Source: Haladaptatus salinisoli
GTDB taxonomy: Archaea; Halobacteriota; Halobacteria; Halobacteriales; Haladaptataceae
Reading direction: 5' to 3'
Assembly: GCF_020614375.1 (NCBI RefSeq)
Contig: NZ_CP085327.1
Location: forward strand, 1,848,823-1,912,822
DNA: 64,000 nucleotides
Part shown: piece by piece, positions 55,977 to 64,000 of the stretch
Layout of the letters: the number at the start of each line of letters is the position of its first letter
How positions within the stretch are numbered: the stretch's first letter is position 1
Notes under the pieces: generated by a model
Told to the model about the DNA's origin: nothing
What the model saw: only the letters and a program-made list of their open reading frames with translations
Databases searched by the model: none
Made by a program: the position numbers and the translations under genes

Positions 55977-56819
55977 ATGGAGTACCTGATGGCCCGCAGG
56001 ACGCTCGTCGAAGACCGGTTGGAGGAGGTCGTCGAGCGGGTCGACCCACGCGAACTATCGGAACGGCTGGCACACACGGCGCTCTCGGGTGGGAAGCGAG
56101 TTCGCCCGACGGTGGCCGTGTTGGTCTGCGAGGCGGCGGGCGGCGACGCCGAGGACGCCGTCGATTTCGCCGTCGGCGTCGAACTCGTCCACGACGCTTC
56201 GCTCGTGGTGGACGACATCATCGACCGCTCGAACGTGCGCCGAGGGACGCCGAGCGCGTGGGCGGAGTACGGCCACGGACCGGCCATCATCGCCAGCGAC
56301 GGGATGCTCGGCGAGGCGTTCGAACTGTTCTCGCCGGACCCCCGCGCGATGGAGGTCGTCGCGGAGTCGATGATAGAACTCGGGATGGGCGAGGCGTCGG
56401 AACTGGTGGATTTCCCGTCGAACCAGTCGGAGTACATGGAACTCGCGCGTCGGAAGACTGGGGCGTTGTTCCGCGCCGCCGCCGAACTCGGGGCGCTGGC
56501 GGCGGGGAGCGACCCGGAGACGGTCGACGCCTTCGGCGAGTACGCCGAACGAGTCGGCGTCGCGTTCCAGATTCGGGACGACGTGCTCGACGCCACCGCG
56601 GATCCGGACGAACTCGGCAAGCCGACGGGGCAGGACGAGGAGATCGGCCGCCCCTCCATCGTGCAGGTCACCGACCTCGGCGCGGACGAGGCGAACCAAC
56701 TGGCCCGCGAGCAGTCCGACGCGGCGCTGGCCGCCCTCGACAGGGTGGACGCGCTGGACTCCGAGGCGCTGGAGTATCTGCGCGACTTCGCGGAGTTCGT
56801 CGTCACGCGCGAACACTAA
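55977..56819 (+). CDS. Polyprenyl (geranylgeranyl-type) diphosphate synthase
   Basis: 280 residues, trans-prenyltransferase. FARM DDIID at 79-83 and second motif DDVLD at 201-205. Residues just before the first motif are small (Ala74, Ser75), which allows products of C20 or longer. The length is short for the family (about 300-350), with the loop after FARM reduced. It may make the geranylgeranyl/farnesylgeranyl chains of lipids or the menaquinone side chain. The N terminus may begin at the first or second Met (residue 5). Confidence 0.88.
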   Translation: MEYLMARRTLVEDRLEEVVERVDPRELSERLAHTALSGGKRVRPTVAVLVCEAAGGDAEDAVDFAVGVELVHDASLVVDDIIDRSNVRRGTPSAWAEYGHGPAIIASDGMLGEAFELFSPDPRAMEVVAESMIELGMGEASELVDFPSNQSEYMELARRKTGALFRAAAELGALAAGSDPETVDAFGEYAERVGVAFQIRDDVLDATADPDELGKPTGQDEEIGRPSIVQVTDLGADEANQLAREQSDAALAALDRVDALDSEALEYLRDFAEFVVTREH

Positions 56820-56888
56820 GCGGAAAGCAGAACCGCTCCGAGTTCGGTCTCCTAAACGCATTTGTCGGTACTGGTCGAACTAACAGCC

Positions 56889-57500
56889 GTGAAGAAAGTC
56901 GCCATCGACGACGTGGAATCGAACGCCGCGGGGAACGACGGCGACCGGCGGAAACTGTCCGAACCGCTGGGAACGACCGGCGTCGCGCTCAACCACTATC
57001 GGCTCCCTCCCGGCGAGAGACTCCCCGGCGGGCTTCACGCCCACGCGGACCAAGAGGAGGTGTTCGTCGTCGTCGAGGGTGAAGCGACCTTCGAGACGTA
57101 CGCGCCGCGGAGCGGCGATAGCGCGAACGACGTATCTTCGGGCGAAGGTGGAGAAGTCACCGTCGGCGCGGGCGAGGCCATCAGGTTCGCCCCCGGCGAG
57201 TTCCAGTCGGGCGGGAACGAATCCGACGACGAACTCGTCGTGCTCGCGCTCGGGGCACCCCGCGACAGCGAGGACGTGCGCATCCCCGTGGACTGTCCCG
57301 AGTGCGCCCACGACGGTGTGCGCTTGGAGACCGGCGATGCGGTGCCCGCGTTCGTCTGCCCGAACTGCGGGGCCGAGCGCGTCCCGCAGGGGTGTCCCGA
57401 GTGCGGTCGCGAGTTGCGCGTCACCATCGGGGAGACGGGGACGGTCGTCGTCTGCTCCGACTGCGGTGCCGCGTTCGAGAAGCCTCCGCTCGCCGAGTAG
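56889..57500 (+). CDS. Cupin protein with C-terminal zinc ribbons
   Basis: About 203 residues. A cupin barrel (about 30-125: LPPGERLPGGLHAHADQEEVFVVVEGEATFET ... IRFAPGEFQSGGN) has metal-site His and Glu. Two CxxC zinc ribbon units follow (CPECAHDG / CPNCGAERVPQG and CPECGRELR / CSDCGAAFEK), an uncommon addition. The GTG at 56889 is chosen because a TATA-like cctaaac (about 56850) fits the spacing; an upstream TTG at 56862 is possible. Substrate unknown. Confidence 0.8.
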   Translation: MKKVAIDDVESNAAGNDGDRRKLSEPLGTTGVALNHYRLPPGERLPGGLHAHADQEEVFVVVEGEATFETYAPRSGDSANDVSSGEGGEVTVGAGEAIRFAPGEFQSGGNESDDELVVLALGAPRDSEDVRIPVDCPECAHDGVRLETGDAVPAFVCPNCGAERVPQGCPECGRELRVTIGETGTVVVCSDCGAAFEKPPLAE

Positions 57501-57572
57501 TCGCCGTTCGCCGAGCGACCCCCCGACTCGACGACACCCTTATCCGGGGGAATCGAGTAACCTCCGCTAAGC

Positions 57573-58028
57573 GTGGCTATCACGGACAAGATATACGTCA
57601 AGAACCACCGCCAGATCTCCTCGCAGTTGGACACGAACATCCCGAAGGGGGCGTTCAAGGGCGCGACGCTGGATATCCTCTTTCAGGGCGAGGGGCTCCA
57701 GAAACTGGACGAGGCGACGCGAGACCGCGTCCTCGACTTCGCGGAGGACTTCCTCGACTGCGACTGTCAGAGCAATCCCTACTGCGGCTGTCCGGAGCGG
57801 AAGTTCATGCGCTACCTGCTGGAACTGCGCGAAAGCGGTTTCGGCCCCGACGCCATCGTGGACGTGATGAGCGACGACTACATGGTGTACGCCTACTCGG
57901 GCGACATCCTCTCGTTTCTGGACGATTCGGTGCGGACGCTCGAAGCCGTCGAAGAACTCGCCGACGTGGAAGGAAACGACTCGATGGAAGCGCGCGCTCG
58001 ACAGAAGAAACGCTCGCTGTCCGGGTAA
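57573..58028 (+). CDS. Conserved haloarchaeal protein with Cys cluster (DUF5814-like)
   Basis: 151 residues. A Cys-rich segment DFLDCDCQSNPYCGCPERKF (about 62-81) has five cysteines with CxC and CGC spacing, which may bind a metal or Fe-S cluster. The rest is helical. GTG start. Recalled as the DUF5814-type family found in Halobacteria, often standing alone. Function unknown. Likely transcribed with the cupin gene upstream. Confidence 0.78.
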   Translation: MAITDKIYVKNHRQISSQLDTNIPKGAFKGATLDILFQGEGLQKLDEATRDRVLDFAEDFLDCDCQSNPYCGCPERKFMRYLLELRESGFGPDAIVDVMSDDYMVYAYSGDILSFLDDSVRTLEAVEELADVEGNDSMEARARQKKRSLSG

Positions 58029-58051
58029 CCGTCGGTTTCGACGGCTACCGA

Positions 58052-58456
58052 CTACCCGAGGCGGAACGGTTCGTCGCTCTCCATCTCGTCGTCCAGTTCC
58101 TCCAACTGAATGACCTCCTCTTCTGCCTCGTCGTCCACCTTCGTCTGGAGGTGGCGGACGAACTGCTTGTGCTCCTGTAACTGCTCGCGGAGGTGTTCGG
58201 CCTCCAGTTCGAGGCGCTCGTGCTCGCGGACGAAGCTCTTCGGCACCTCGACCTTCGGCGGGAACGACTCCCCGTCGCTCTCCTCGACCTGATTTTCGGG
58301 AACGACCCGTATCTTCCCGTCGTGGGCGACGAGCATGTCCACGTAGTCGCGGAACACCGCCGACAGGGAGATGTCGCGCTTCTCCGCGATCTCCCGCAGG
58401 GTTTCGAAGGCGTCTTCGTTGACCCGGAAGGAGATCGTCTTGTTCTTGTTGCCCAT
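58052..58456 (-). CDS. Ribbon-helix-helix DNA-binding protein with coiled coil
   Basis: 134 residues. The N terminus is an RHH fold (KTISFRVNEDAFETLREIAEKRDISLSAVFRDYVDMLV, about 6-43) and the C terminus (about 75-130) is a long charged coiled coil likely for multimerisation. A start at 58468 (MYLT) is the alternative. The frame extends upstream over MscS, which is a shadow. A regulator or chromatin-type protein is likely; target unknown. Confidence 0.82.
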   Translation of the reverse strand: MGNKNKTISFRVNEDAFETLREIAEKRDISLSAVFRDYVDMLVAHDGKIRVVPENQVEESDGESFPPKVEVPKSFVREHERLELEAEHLREQLQEHKQFVRHLQTKVDDEAEEEVIQLEELDDEMESDEPFRLG

Positions 58457-58550
58457 CGTTAGGTACATTCGCGTTCTAACACCACTTAAGGTTTCGTCAG
58501 ACGGTCGTTGGCCATAACCCTGAGGTGCGCGTCGGCCATCGGGAATCGAC

Positions 58551-59384
58551 GTGCAGGGAGGCGTCTTCGTCCGGCTTCGGTCGCTGTTGGGGAGGTTGCT
58601 CGACAACCTGGAACTGCTCGATAAGATTCCGGAGTACGCCGTGGGGATGACGGTCTTCGTCGTCTCGCTCGCCGTCATCCACGCCGCCGGCCGGTTCGCG
58701 TTCGAACCGCTGGCCGAGCGCGCGCTCCGCGTTCGCGACGTCAATCTCACCGTCCGGGGAGCGATACTGCGCGTCGTCCGCGCGGGAATCTGGTTCGCGG
58801 GGATACTGCTGGCGCTCGACCTCGCGGGGATCGACGTTTTCGGCGCTTCCGCGACGCTCGCGGCCGCGTTGACCATCGCGGTCGGCTTCGCGACGCGCGA
58901 CATCGCGTCGAACTTCGTCAGCGGCGTCTTCATCGTCACCGACCCGCGGTTCAACATCGGGGACTGGATTCGGTGGACGGAAAACGAGGGCGTCATCGAG
59001 GACATCACCTTCCGGGTGACCCGCGTCCGAACCTTCGACAACGAACTCATCACGGTGCCGAACTCCGTGCTCGCGACCAACGCCGTGACGAATTCGGTCG
59101 CCGGAGACGCCCTCCGCGTCACCCACGTGTTCCCCGTCGGCTACGGCGCGGACGTCGACGCGGTGAGCGCGATTCTGTTGGAAGAGGCCGAGCGCAACGA
59201 CGCCGTCTCGGACGACCCCGAGCCGTCCGTTAGAATCGTCGATATGAACGACTCCCGAATCGACGTGGAAGTACGCTTCTGGATAGACGACCCGAACCAC
59301 TCGGAGTTCGTGGCGGCCCGCTCGGAGTTCTTCCGGCGGGTCGAACGACGCCTCGACGAGGCGGGCATTTCGCTTTCCGGCTAA
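58551..59384 (+). CDS. Small-conductance mechanosensitive channel (MscS family)
   Basis: 277 residues. Three membrane helices (about 28-45, 72-92, 97-125), with the pore-lining TM3 LAAALTIAVGFATRDIASNFVSGVFIVTDPRFNIGDWIRW, and the beta domain with VPNSVLATNAVTNS, the MscS signature. It releases solutes on hypo-osmotic shock, a natural need for a haloarchaeon. GTG start. Confidence 0.93.
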   Translation: MQGGVFVRLRSLLGRLLDNLELLDKIPEYAVGMTVFVVSLAVIHAAGRFAFEPLAERALRVRDVNLTVRGAILRVVRAGIWFAGILLALDLAGIDVFGASATLAAALTIAVGFATRDIASNFVSGVFIVTDPRFNIGDWIRWTENEGVIEDITFRVTRVRTFDNELITVPNSVLATNAVTNSVAGDALRVTHVFPVGYGADVDAVSAILLEEAERNDAVSDDPEPSVRIVDMNDSRIDVEVRFWIDDPNHSEFVAARSEFFRRVERRLDEAGISLSG

Positions 59385-60029
59385 TCAGTAGAACGACACC
59401 ATTCCCGCGACCAGTTTGTTCTCCGCCCGCCGCAGGTGTTCTTCCGCCGTCCGGCGTCCGACCCCCATCTCCGCGGCGACGTCGGCCGTCGTCGTCTCGC
59501 GCGGAATCCGGTAGTAGCCCCGTTCGTGGGCCGTAACCAGCGCCTCGCGCTGGCGGGGCGAGAGGTCGGGCAGGGCGGTCTCCGGCGTGAGCAGCGGACG
59601 GTCGCCAGGCACCGCGGAAATCTCGCGCTTCGACTCGACCGTCACCGGGAACTCCTCCGCCAAATCGCGGTAGAGGTCGGTCAACCTCCCGGAATCGAGC
59701 GCGAGCACTCGACACCACTTCTCGCCGTCCGCGTAGCGCAAGGGCGGCACGAGCAGGCACCCGTGCCGGGCGAGAAACGACTCGACGGTGTCCGCCTCGC
59801 GGTCCCGCAGGCACGCCTCGGTCATCGCCAATCGCTCGTCGCCGTCGACCAGCAGTTCCCGCACGCCGACGAGTCCGTCGACGTGCTCCAGCGCGGCCCG
59901 CCCCGCCGGACCACTCACGTGGAGGAGGTCGCAGTGGTCGTTGCACCACAACTCGATGGTCGTCTCGCTCCCCTCCGTCGCGTTCGCGCACGCGCTGGCC
60001 TGTTCGATTCGCATCGCGACCTCGTGCAT
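59385..60029 (-). CDS. Bat-type (HTH_10) transcriptional regulator, divergent from hut genes
   Basis: 214 residues. N-terminal ligand-binding-like domain (about 1-140) and C-terminal HTH_10 domain (about 152-210; LPDLSPRQREALVTAHERGYYRIPRETTTADVAAEMGVGRRTAEEHLRRAENKLV). TATA CTTTAAATAC (minus, 60051-60060) is about 25 bases before its ATG, so it is leaderless. It is divergent from hutU (87-base spacer), so it is the probable regulator of the histidine-utilisation genes. The seven N-terminal cysteines and histidines (CNDHCDLLH etc.) could form a sensor site. Confidence 0.85.
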   Translation of the reverse strand: MHEVAMRIEQASACANATEGSETTIELWCNDHCDLLHVSGPAGRAALEHVDGLVGVRELLVDGDERLAMTEACLRDREADTVESFLARHGCLLVPPLRYADGEKWCRVLALDSGRLTDLYRDLAEEFPVTVESKREISAVPGDRPLLTPETALPDLSPRQREALVTAHERGYYRIPRETTTADVAAEMGVGRRTAEEHLRRAENKLVAGMVSFY

Positions 60030-60115
60030 GACCCGCCGTTCTCGCGGCGAGTATTTAAAGAACCCTCCGTAGGCGTGGCCTTGGCTATTTGCACTTCGCG
60101 CACCAATGACACGGT

Positions 60116-61843
60116 ATGGAAGAGCGAGTCGAATCCCACGGCGTGGGCGAACCGAGCGCCCAGTGGCGCGAACACCAGGGCGCGCGGACCGGGACGGACA
60201 TCGAGTGCGAGGGGTGGCGACAGGAGGCGGCCCTCCGCATGCTGAACAACAACCTCGACCCGGAGGTGGGCGAGAGACCGGAAGACCTCGTCGTCTACGG
60301 CGGCACCGGGCGGGCGGCCCGCAGTTGGGACGCCTACGACGCCATCGTGGCCGAACTGCGCGAACTCGAAGACGACGAGACGCTCCTCGTCCAGTCGGGC
60401 AAACCCGTAGGTCGATTCACGACTTACGAACGCGCCCCACGCGTGCTCATCGCCAACTCGAACCTCGTCGGGAAGTGGGACGACTGGGAGCACTTCCACG
60501 AACTCGAAGCGAAGGGCCTCATCATGTACGGCCAGATGACCGCCGGGTCGTGGGCGTACATCGGAACGCAGGGCATCATCCAGGGAACATACGAGACGCT
60601 GGCCGCGCTCGCGGACGAGCACTACGGCGGTAGCCTCGAGGGGAGAATCGTCGTCACGGGCGGACTCGGCGGGATGGGCGGTGCCCAACCCCTCGCGGTG
60701 ACGATGAACCGCGGCGTCTGTGTCGCCGCCGAGGTGGACGAATCCCGCATCGACCGCCGAATCGAGACCGGCTACTGCATGGAGAAGACCGACGATTTGG
60801 ACGAGGCCATCCGCCGAGCGGAGGAGGCCGCGGAGGCGGGCGAACCCTACTCAGTCGGCGTCCACGTCAACGCCGCCGACATGCTGGAGGGGATGCTCGA
60901 CCGCGACTTCGTCCCGGACGTCGTCACCGACCAGACGAGCGCCCACGACGAACTGGAGGGCTACTACCCCTCGGGATACTCGGTCGAAGAGGCCGACGAA
61001 CTCCGCGACGAGAACCGCGAGCGGTACGTCGAGGAGAGTCTCGATACGATGGAGCGCCACGTGCGGGGCATCCTCGACATGCAGGACCGCGGCGCGGTGG
61101 CCTTCGAGTACGGCAACAACATCCGCGGGCAGGTGAAAGAACACCGGGGGATGGCGGACGCCTTCGACTATCCGGGCTTCGTCCCGGCGTACATCCGACC
61201 GCTCTTCTGTCAGGGGAAAGGTCCGTTCCGGTGGGCCGCGCTCTCGGGGAACCCCGACGACATCCACCGCACCGACGAGGCGGTGAAAGAACTGTTCCCC
61301 GAGAAGGAACAGCTCCACCGCTGGATCGACCTCGCGCAGGAGCGGGTCGCGTTTCAGGGCCTCCCCTCGCGCGTCTGTTGGCTCGGATACGACACCGATG
61401 ACGACGGACTCACGGAGCGCGCCCGCTTCGCCCTCCGAATCAACGACCTCGTCACGGAAGGCGAAATTGAGGCCCCCATCGTCGTGACGCGCGACCACCT
61501 AGACGCCGGTTCGGTCGCCAGCCCGAACCGCGAGACGGAGGCCATGCGCGACGGCTCCGACGCCGTCGCCGATTGGCCCATCCTGAACGCCCTGCTCAAC
61601 TGCGCGGCGGGCGCGGACATCGTGAGCGTCCACGACGGGGGCGGCGTCGGCATCGGCAACGCGCTCCACTCGAACAACCACGTCGTCCTCGACGGCTCCG
61701 ATCTCGCGGCGGAGAAGGCCCGCCGGGTGTTCACGACCGACCCCGGTACGGGCGTGATTCGCCACGCCGACGCGGGCTACGACGTCGCGCTCGAACAGGC
61801 GGAGAAATCGAACGTTCCGATTCCGATGCGAAACCGACGATGA
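60116..61843 (+). CDS. hutU: Urocanate hydratase
   Basis: Second step of histidine degradation: urocanate to imidazolonepropionate, using tightly bound NAD. 575 residues, normal length. Seen: [13 protein letters not shown], the NAD-binding [29 protein letters not shown], and the C-terminal [23 protein letters not shown]. Leads hutU-hutG-hutI; its stop overlaps the hutG start. Confidence 0.97.
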   Translation: MEERVESHGVGEPSAQWREHQGARTGTDIECEGWRQEAALRMLNNNLDPEVGERPEDLVVYGGTGRAARSWDAYDAIVAELRELEDDETLLVQSGKPVGRFTTYERAPRVLIANSNLVGKWDDWEHFHELEAKGLIMYGQMTAGSWAYIGTQGIIQGTYETLAALADEHYGGSLEGRIVVTGGLGGMGGAQPLAVTMNRGVCVAAEVDESRIDRRIETGYCMEKTDDLDEAIRRAEEAAEAGEPYSVGVHVNAADMLEGMLDRDFVPDVVTDQTSAHDELEGYYPSGYSVEEADELRDENRERYVEESLDTMERHVRGILDMQDRGAVAFEYGNNIRGQVKEHRGMADAFDYPGFVPAYIRPLFCQGKGPFRWAALSGNPDDIHRTDEAVKELFPEKEQLHRWIDLAQERVAFQGLPSRVCWLGYDTDDDGLTERARFALRINDLVTEGEIEAPIVVTRDHLDAGSVASPNRETEAMRDGSDAVADWPILNALLNCAAGADIVSVHDGGGVGIGNALHSNNHVVLDGSDLAAEKARRVFTTDPGTGVIRHADAGYDVALEQAEKSNVPIPMRNRR

Positions 61844-62781
61844 GCGAGTTCACGCGCACTTTCGAGTGGACGGGGGCCTCGTCCGACCCGAACGACGAGC
61901 AGTTCGGCGACGCGGTCGAACCCGTCGACTCGCTCGACGCCGCGGGCGAGTACGACGCCGTGCTCCTCGGCGAACCGTTCGACCGGGCGGTCATCGGTCG
62001 GAAGGGCGCGGCGGACGGCCCCGCCGCGCTCCGCGAGGCGCTCGCGTCGGTGAAGACGCACCACTTCGACGCCGGACCGGTCGGACGCGTCGCCGACGCG
62101 GGCGACTGCGCCCTCCCGTTCGACGCCGCCGAACCGCCGACCGTCGAAACCGTTCAGCGGCACGTCGGCGTCCTCTCGGAGCGACTCCACGACGCCGACG
62201 CCTTCCCGGTCTTCCTCGGGGGCGACAACTCGCTCACCTACCCGAACGCCGCGCCCCTCCTCGACGGCGGTTCGCTCGGCGTCGTCAATTTCGACGCGCA
62301 CCTCGACGTACGCGAGGTGCGCGACGACCCGACCAGCGGGACGCCCTACCGCCAACTGTACGATGACGGACTGGACGCCTACGCCTGCGTCGGCGCGCGC
62401 CACTTCGAGACGAGCACCGAGTACGCGGAGTTCGTCCGCGAGCGCGGCGGCGAAATCGTCACGGCGGAGGAGGTGGTCGAGGACTCCGTGTCCGCCGTCG
62501 ACACCGCGCTTTCCGCGATGGCCGACGCGGACGCCGTCTACGTCAGCGTCGACTTGGACGTGCTGGACGCCGCCGCCGCGCCGGGGGTTAGCGCGCCCAC
62601 GCCGGGCGGCGTCACGACCCGCGAACTGTTCCGGATGCTCCGACTCGCCGCAAGCGACGACCGGGTCGCGGGCTTCGAGGTGGTCGAGTGCGCGCCGTCG
62701 CTCGACCGCGAGAACCTGACCGCGGCGGCGGGTGCGCGGGCAATCGCTCACTTCCTCGCCGCGCTGGGAGGTGGCCGATGA
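61840..62781 (+). CDS. hutG: Formimidoylglutamase
   Basis: 313 residues, ureohydrolase (arginase/agmatinase) fold. Metal motifs: GGDN at 127-130 (Asn at the place of the usual His of GGDHS), DAHLD at 152-156 and SVDLDVLD with Asp238 and Asp240. It cleaves formiminoglutamate to glutamate and formamide. The Asn is also reported for protozoan formiminoglutamase (from memory). ATGA overlaps with both neighbours show an operon. Confidence 0.93.
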   Translation: MSEFTRTFEWTGASSDPNDEQFGDAVEPVDSLDAAGEYDAVLLGEPFDRAVIGRKGAADGPAALREALASVKTHHFDAGPVGRVADAGDCALPFDAAEPPTVETVQRHVGVLSERLHDADAFPVFLGGDNSLTYPNAAPLLDGGSLGVVNFDAHLDVREVRDDPTSGTPYRQLYDDGLDAYACVGARHFETSTEYAEFVRERGGEIVTAEEVVEDSVSAVDTALSAMADADAVYVSVDLDVLDAAAAPGVSAPTPGGVTTRELFRMLRLAASDDRVAGFEVVECAPSLDRENLTAAAGARAIAHFLAALGGGR

Positions 62782-64000
62782 GCGACTCGAACGGCGACCC
62801 CGACCGCGGTTCGGACTCCGCCTCCGGCGGCACCGCCGTGGTTCACGGCGCGGCGCAGGTAGTCACCGTGGAGGAGGACAGTTCGCTCGGCATCTACGAG
62901 GACGCCGCGATAGCGGTGGTCGACGGCGAGGTCGCGCGGGTCGGCGCGACCGGCCCCGTAACGCGCGAATATCCGCCGGAGAACGCGGAGTACGCGATCG
63001 ACGCCCGCGGCAAGGCGGTCGTTCCGGGCTTCGTCGACCCGCACACCCACGCCCTGTTCGCGGGCGACCGCTCCGACGAGTTCGAGGCGAAACTGCGCGG
63101 GAAGACGTACCAGGAGATTCTCGCTGAGGGAGGCGGCATCCTCCGCACCGTCCGGGCGACGCGGGAGGCCAGCGACGAGGAACTGCTCTCGAACCTCCTC
63201 TCTCACCTCGACACGATGCTCGCCCACGGGACGACGACGGTGGAGGTGAAATCGGGCTACGGCCTCGATACGGGGACGGAACTGCGGATGCTCGACGTCA
63301 TCGCCCGCGCGGACGACCGGCACGCCGTCGACGTGGTGCCGACCTTCATGGGCGCGCACGCGGTTCCCGAGGGTCGGGACGCGGACGACTACGTGGACGA
63401 GGTGGTCGAAGAGCAGATTCCGACGGTCGCGGAGCAGGGCATCGCGCGCTTCTGCGACGTGTTCTGCGAGGAGGGCGTCTTCAGCGTCCCGCAGTCGCGC
63501 CGCGTGCTGGTGACGGGCGAGGAGCACGGGCTGACGCCGAAGGTGCACGCCGAGGAACTCGCGCACATCGGCGGGACGCAACTCGCCGCCAGACTCGGCG
63601 CGACCAGCGCCGACCACCTCCTGTACGCGACGCGGGAGGACGTCGACGCCGTCGTCGAGGCGGGCGTGGTGCCCGTCCTGCTCCCCGGAACCGCCTTCGG
63701 CCTCGGCGCGGAGTACGCCGACGCGCGGGCGTTCCTCGACGCCGGTGCGCCCGTCGCCGTCGCAACGGACTTCAACCCGAACTGCTACTCCCAGAGCATG
63801 GGCTTCGCCGCGTCGCTGTCCTGCGTCGAGATGGGGATGACGCCCGCCGAGGCGCTGGTCGCCGGCACGAAGAACGCCGCGAAGGCGCTCGACATCGAGG
63901 ACGGGACGGGGACGCTCCAGCCGGGAGCACCTGGCGATATGGCGGTGCTCGACGCGCCGAGCTACGTCCACGTGCCCTACAACTTCGGCGTCAACGCGGT
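62778..64000 (+). CDS. hutI: Imidazolonepropionase (3' end cut by the window)
   Basis: Third step: imidazolone-5-propionate to N-formimino-glutamate. About 407 residues are visible; only some 10-15 are probably missing. Amidohydrolase motifs: DPHTHALF (metal HxH, 89-91), [23 protein letters not shown] and ATDFNPN. Order hutU-hutG-hutI suggests hutH lies just beyond the window. Confidence 0.95.
   Translation, partial: MSDSNGDPDRGSDSASGGTAVVHGAAQVVTVEEDSSLGIYEDAAIAVVDGEVARVGATGPVTREYPPENAEYAIDARGKAVVPGFVDPHTHALFAGDRSDEFEAKLRGKTYQEILAEGGGILRTVRATREASDEELLSNLLSHLDTMLAHGTTTVEVKSGYGLDTGTELRMLDVIARADDRHAVDVVPTFMGAHAVPEGRDADDYVDEVVEEQIPTVAEQGIARFCDVFCEEGVFSVPQSRRVLVTGEEHGLTPKVHAEELAHIGGTQLAARLGATSADHLLYATREDVDAVVEAGVVPVLLPGTAFGLGAEYADARAFLDAGAPVAVATDFNPNCYSQSMGFAASLSCVEMGMTPAEALVAGTKNAAKALDIEDGTGTLQPGAPGDMAVLDAPSYVHVPYNFGVNA

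Overview
The window is a high-GC chromosomal segment of a haloarchaeon (class Halobacteria). The evidence is the acidic, D/E-rich proteins, TATA boxes about 25 bases ahead of many start codons (leaderless mRNAs), an A-type ATP synthase, aRF1, 4-demethylwyosine synthase, CTP-dependent riboflavin kinase, a fused double TatC and a Bat-type HTH regulator. I cannot fix the genus. No rRNA, tRNA, CRISPR array or insertion sequence was seen.

Layout. 0-7.3 kb: an ArsA-like ATPase (cut by the window edge) with a partner, upp, a GYD protein, hisI, a coiled-coil protein, glmM, an HVO_0234-type propeller, a tandem winged-helix regulator and prs. 7.3-10.5 kb: ileS. 10.6-13.7 kb: a small membrane protein, then an unusual island of four uncharacterised acidic proteins (a minus-strand group of three and a divergent fourth gene) around a perfect 22-bp palindrome. 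13.8-19.3 kb: aRF1, a Tat-exported superoxide dismutase, a MinD-family ATPase with a long acidic tail, argS. 19.4-24.1 kb: a TatC-TatC fusion, two decayed or frameshifted genes, and a Tat-exported beta-helix protein. 24.3-27.0 kb: a nucleoside/pentose salvage cassette (deoC-rbsK-nucleoside hydrolase). 27.1-29.7 kb: taw1 and ribK-ribB. 30.0-36.5 kb: a complete five-gene dipeptide/oligopeptide-type ABC importer. 36.7-39.9 kb: a frameshifted Rieske protein, ilvE, an ANT(6)-like nucleotidyltransferase. 39.9-50.3 kb: the A-type ATP synthase genes (atpH-I-K-E-C-F-A-B, with atpD separated by an opposite-strand 5'-nucleotidase-like gene). 50.4-54.1 kb: a quinone-type methyltransferase, a pilin-like protein, an exported protein and a membrane-anchored HTH protein. 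54.1-59.4 kb: etfBA, a polyprenyl synthase, cupin/zinc-ribbon, Cys-rich and RHH proteins, and MscS. 59.4-64 kb: a Bat-type regulator divergent from hutU-hutG-hutI, the last cut by the window end.

How they work together. The segment is mostly housekeeping: nucleotide synthesis and salvage (upp, prs, deoC-rbsK-iunH), translation (ileS, argS, prf1, taw1), energy (ATP synthase, ETF) and histidine breakdown. Several products carry Tat signals (SOD, beta-helix protein, Rieske, ABC binding protein), and the double TatC is nearby. Many operon partners overlap by ATGA, indicating coupled translation.

Most unusual: the 11.1-13.7 kb island. Two of its proteins share a layout of six glycines exactly four residues apart, an acidic linker and a C-terminal LEEMS helix. 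They flank a gene with a conserved-looking LLGNLL core, and the divergent neighbour ends in a 16-residue tandem repeat. Three one-base frameshifts, all in G/C runs, affect genes at 21.3, 21.8 and 37.45 kb and need checking against reads.
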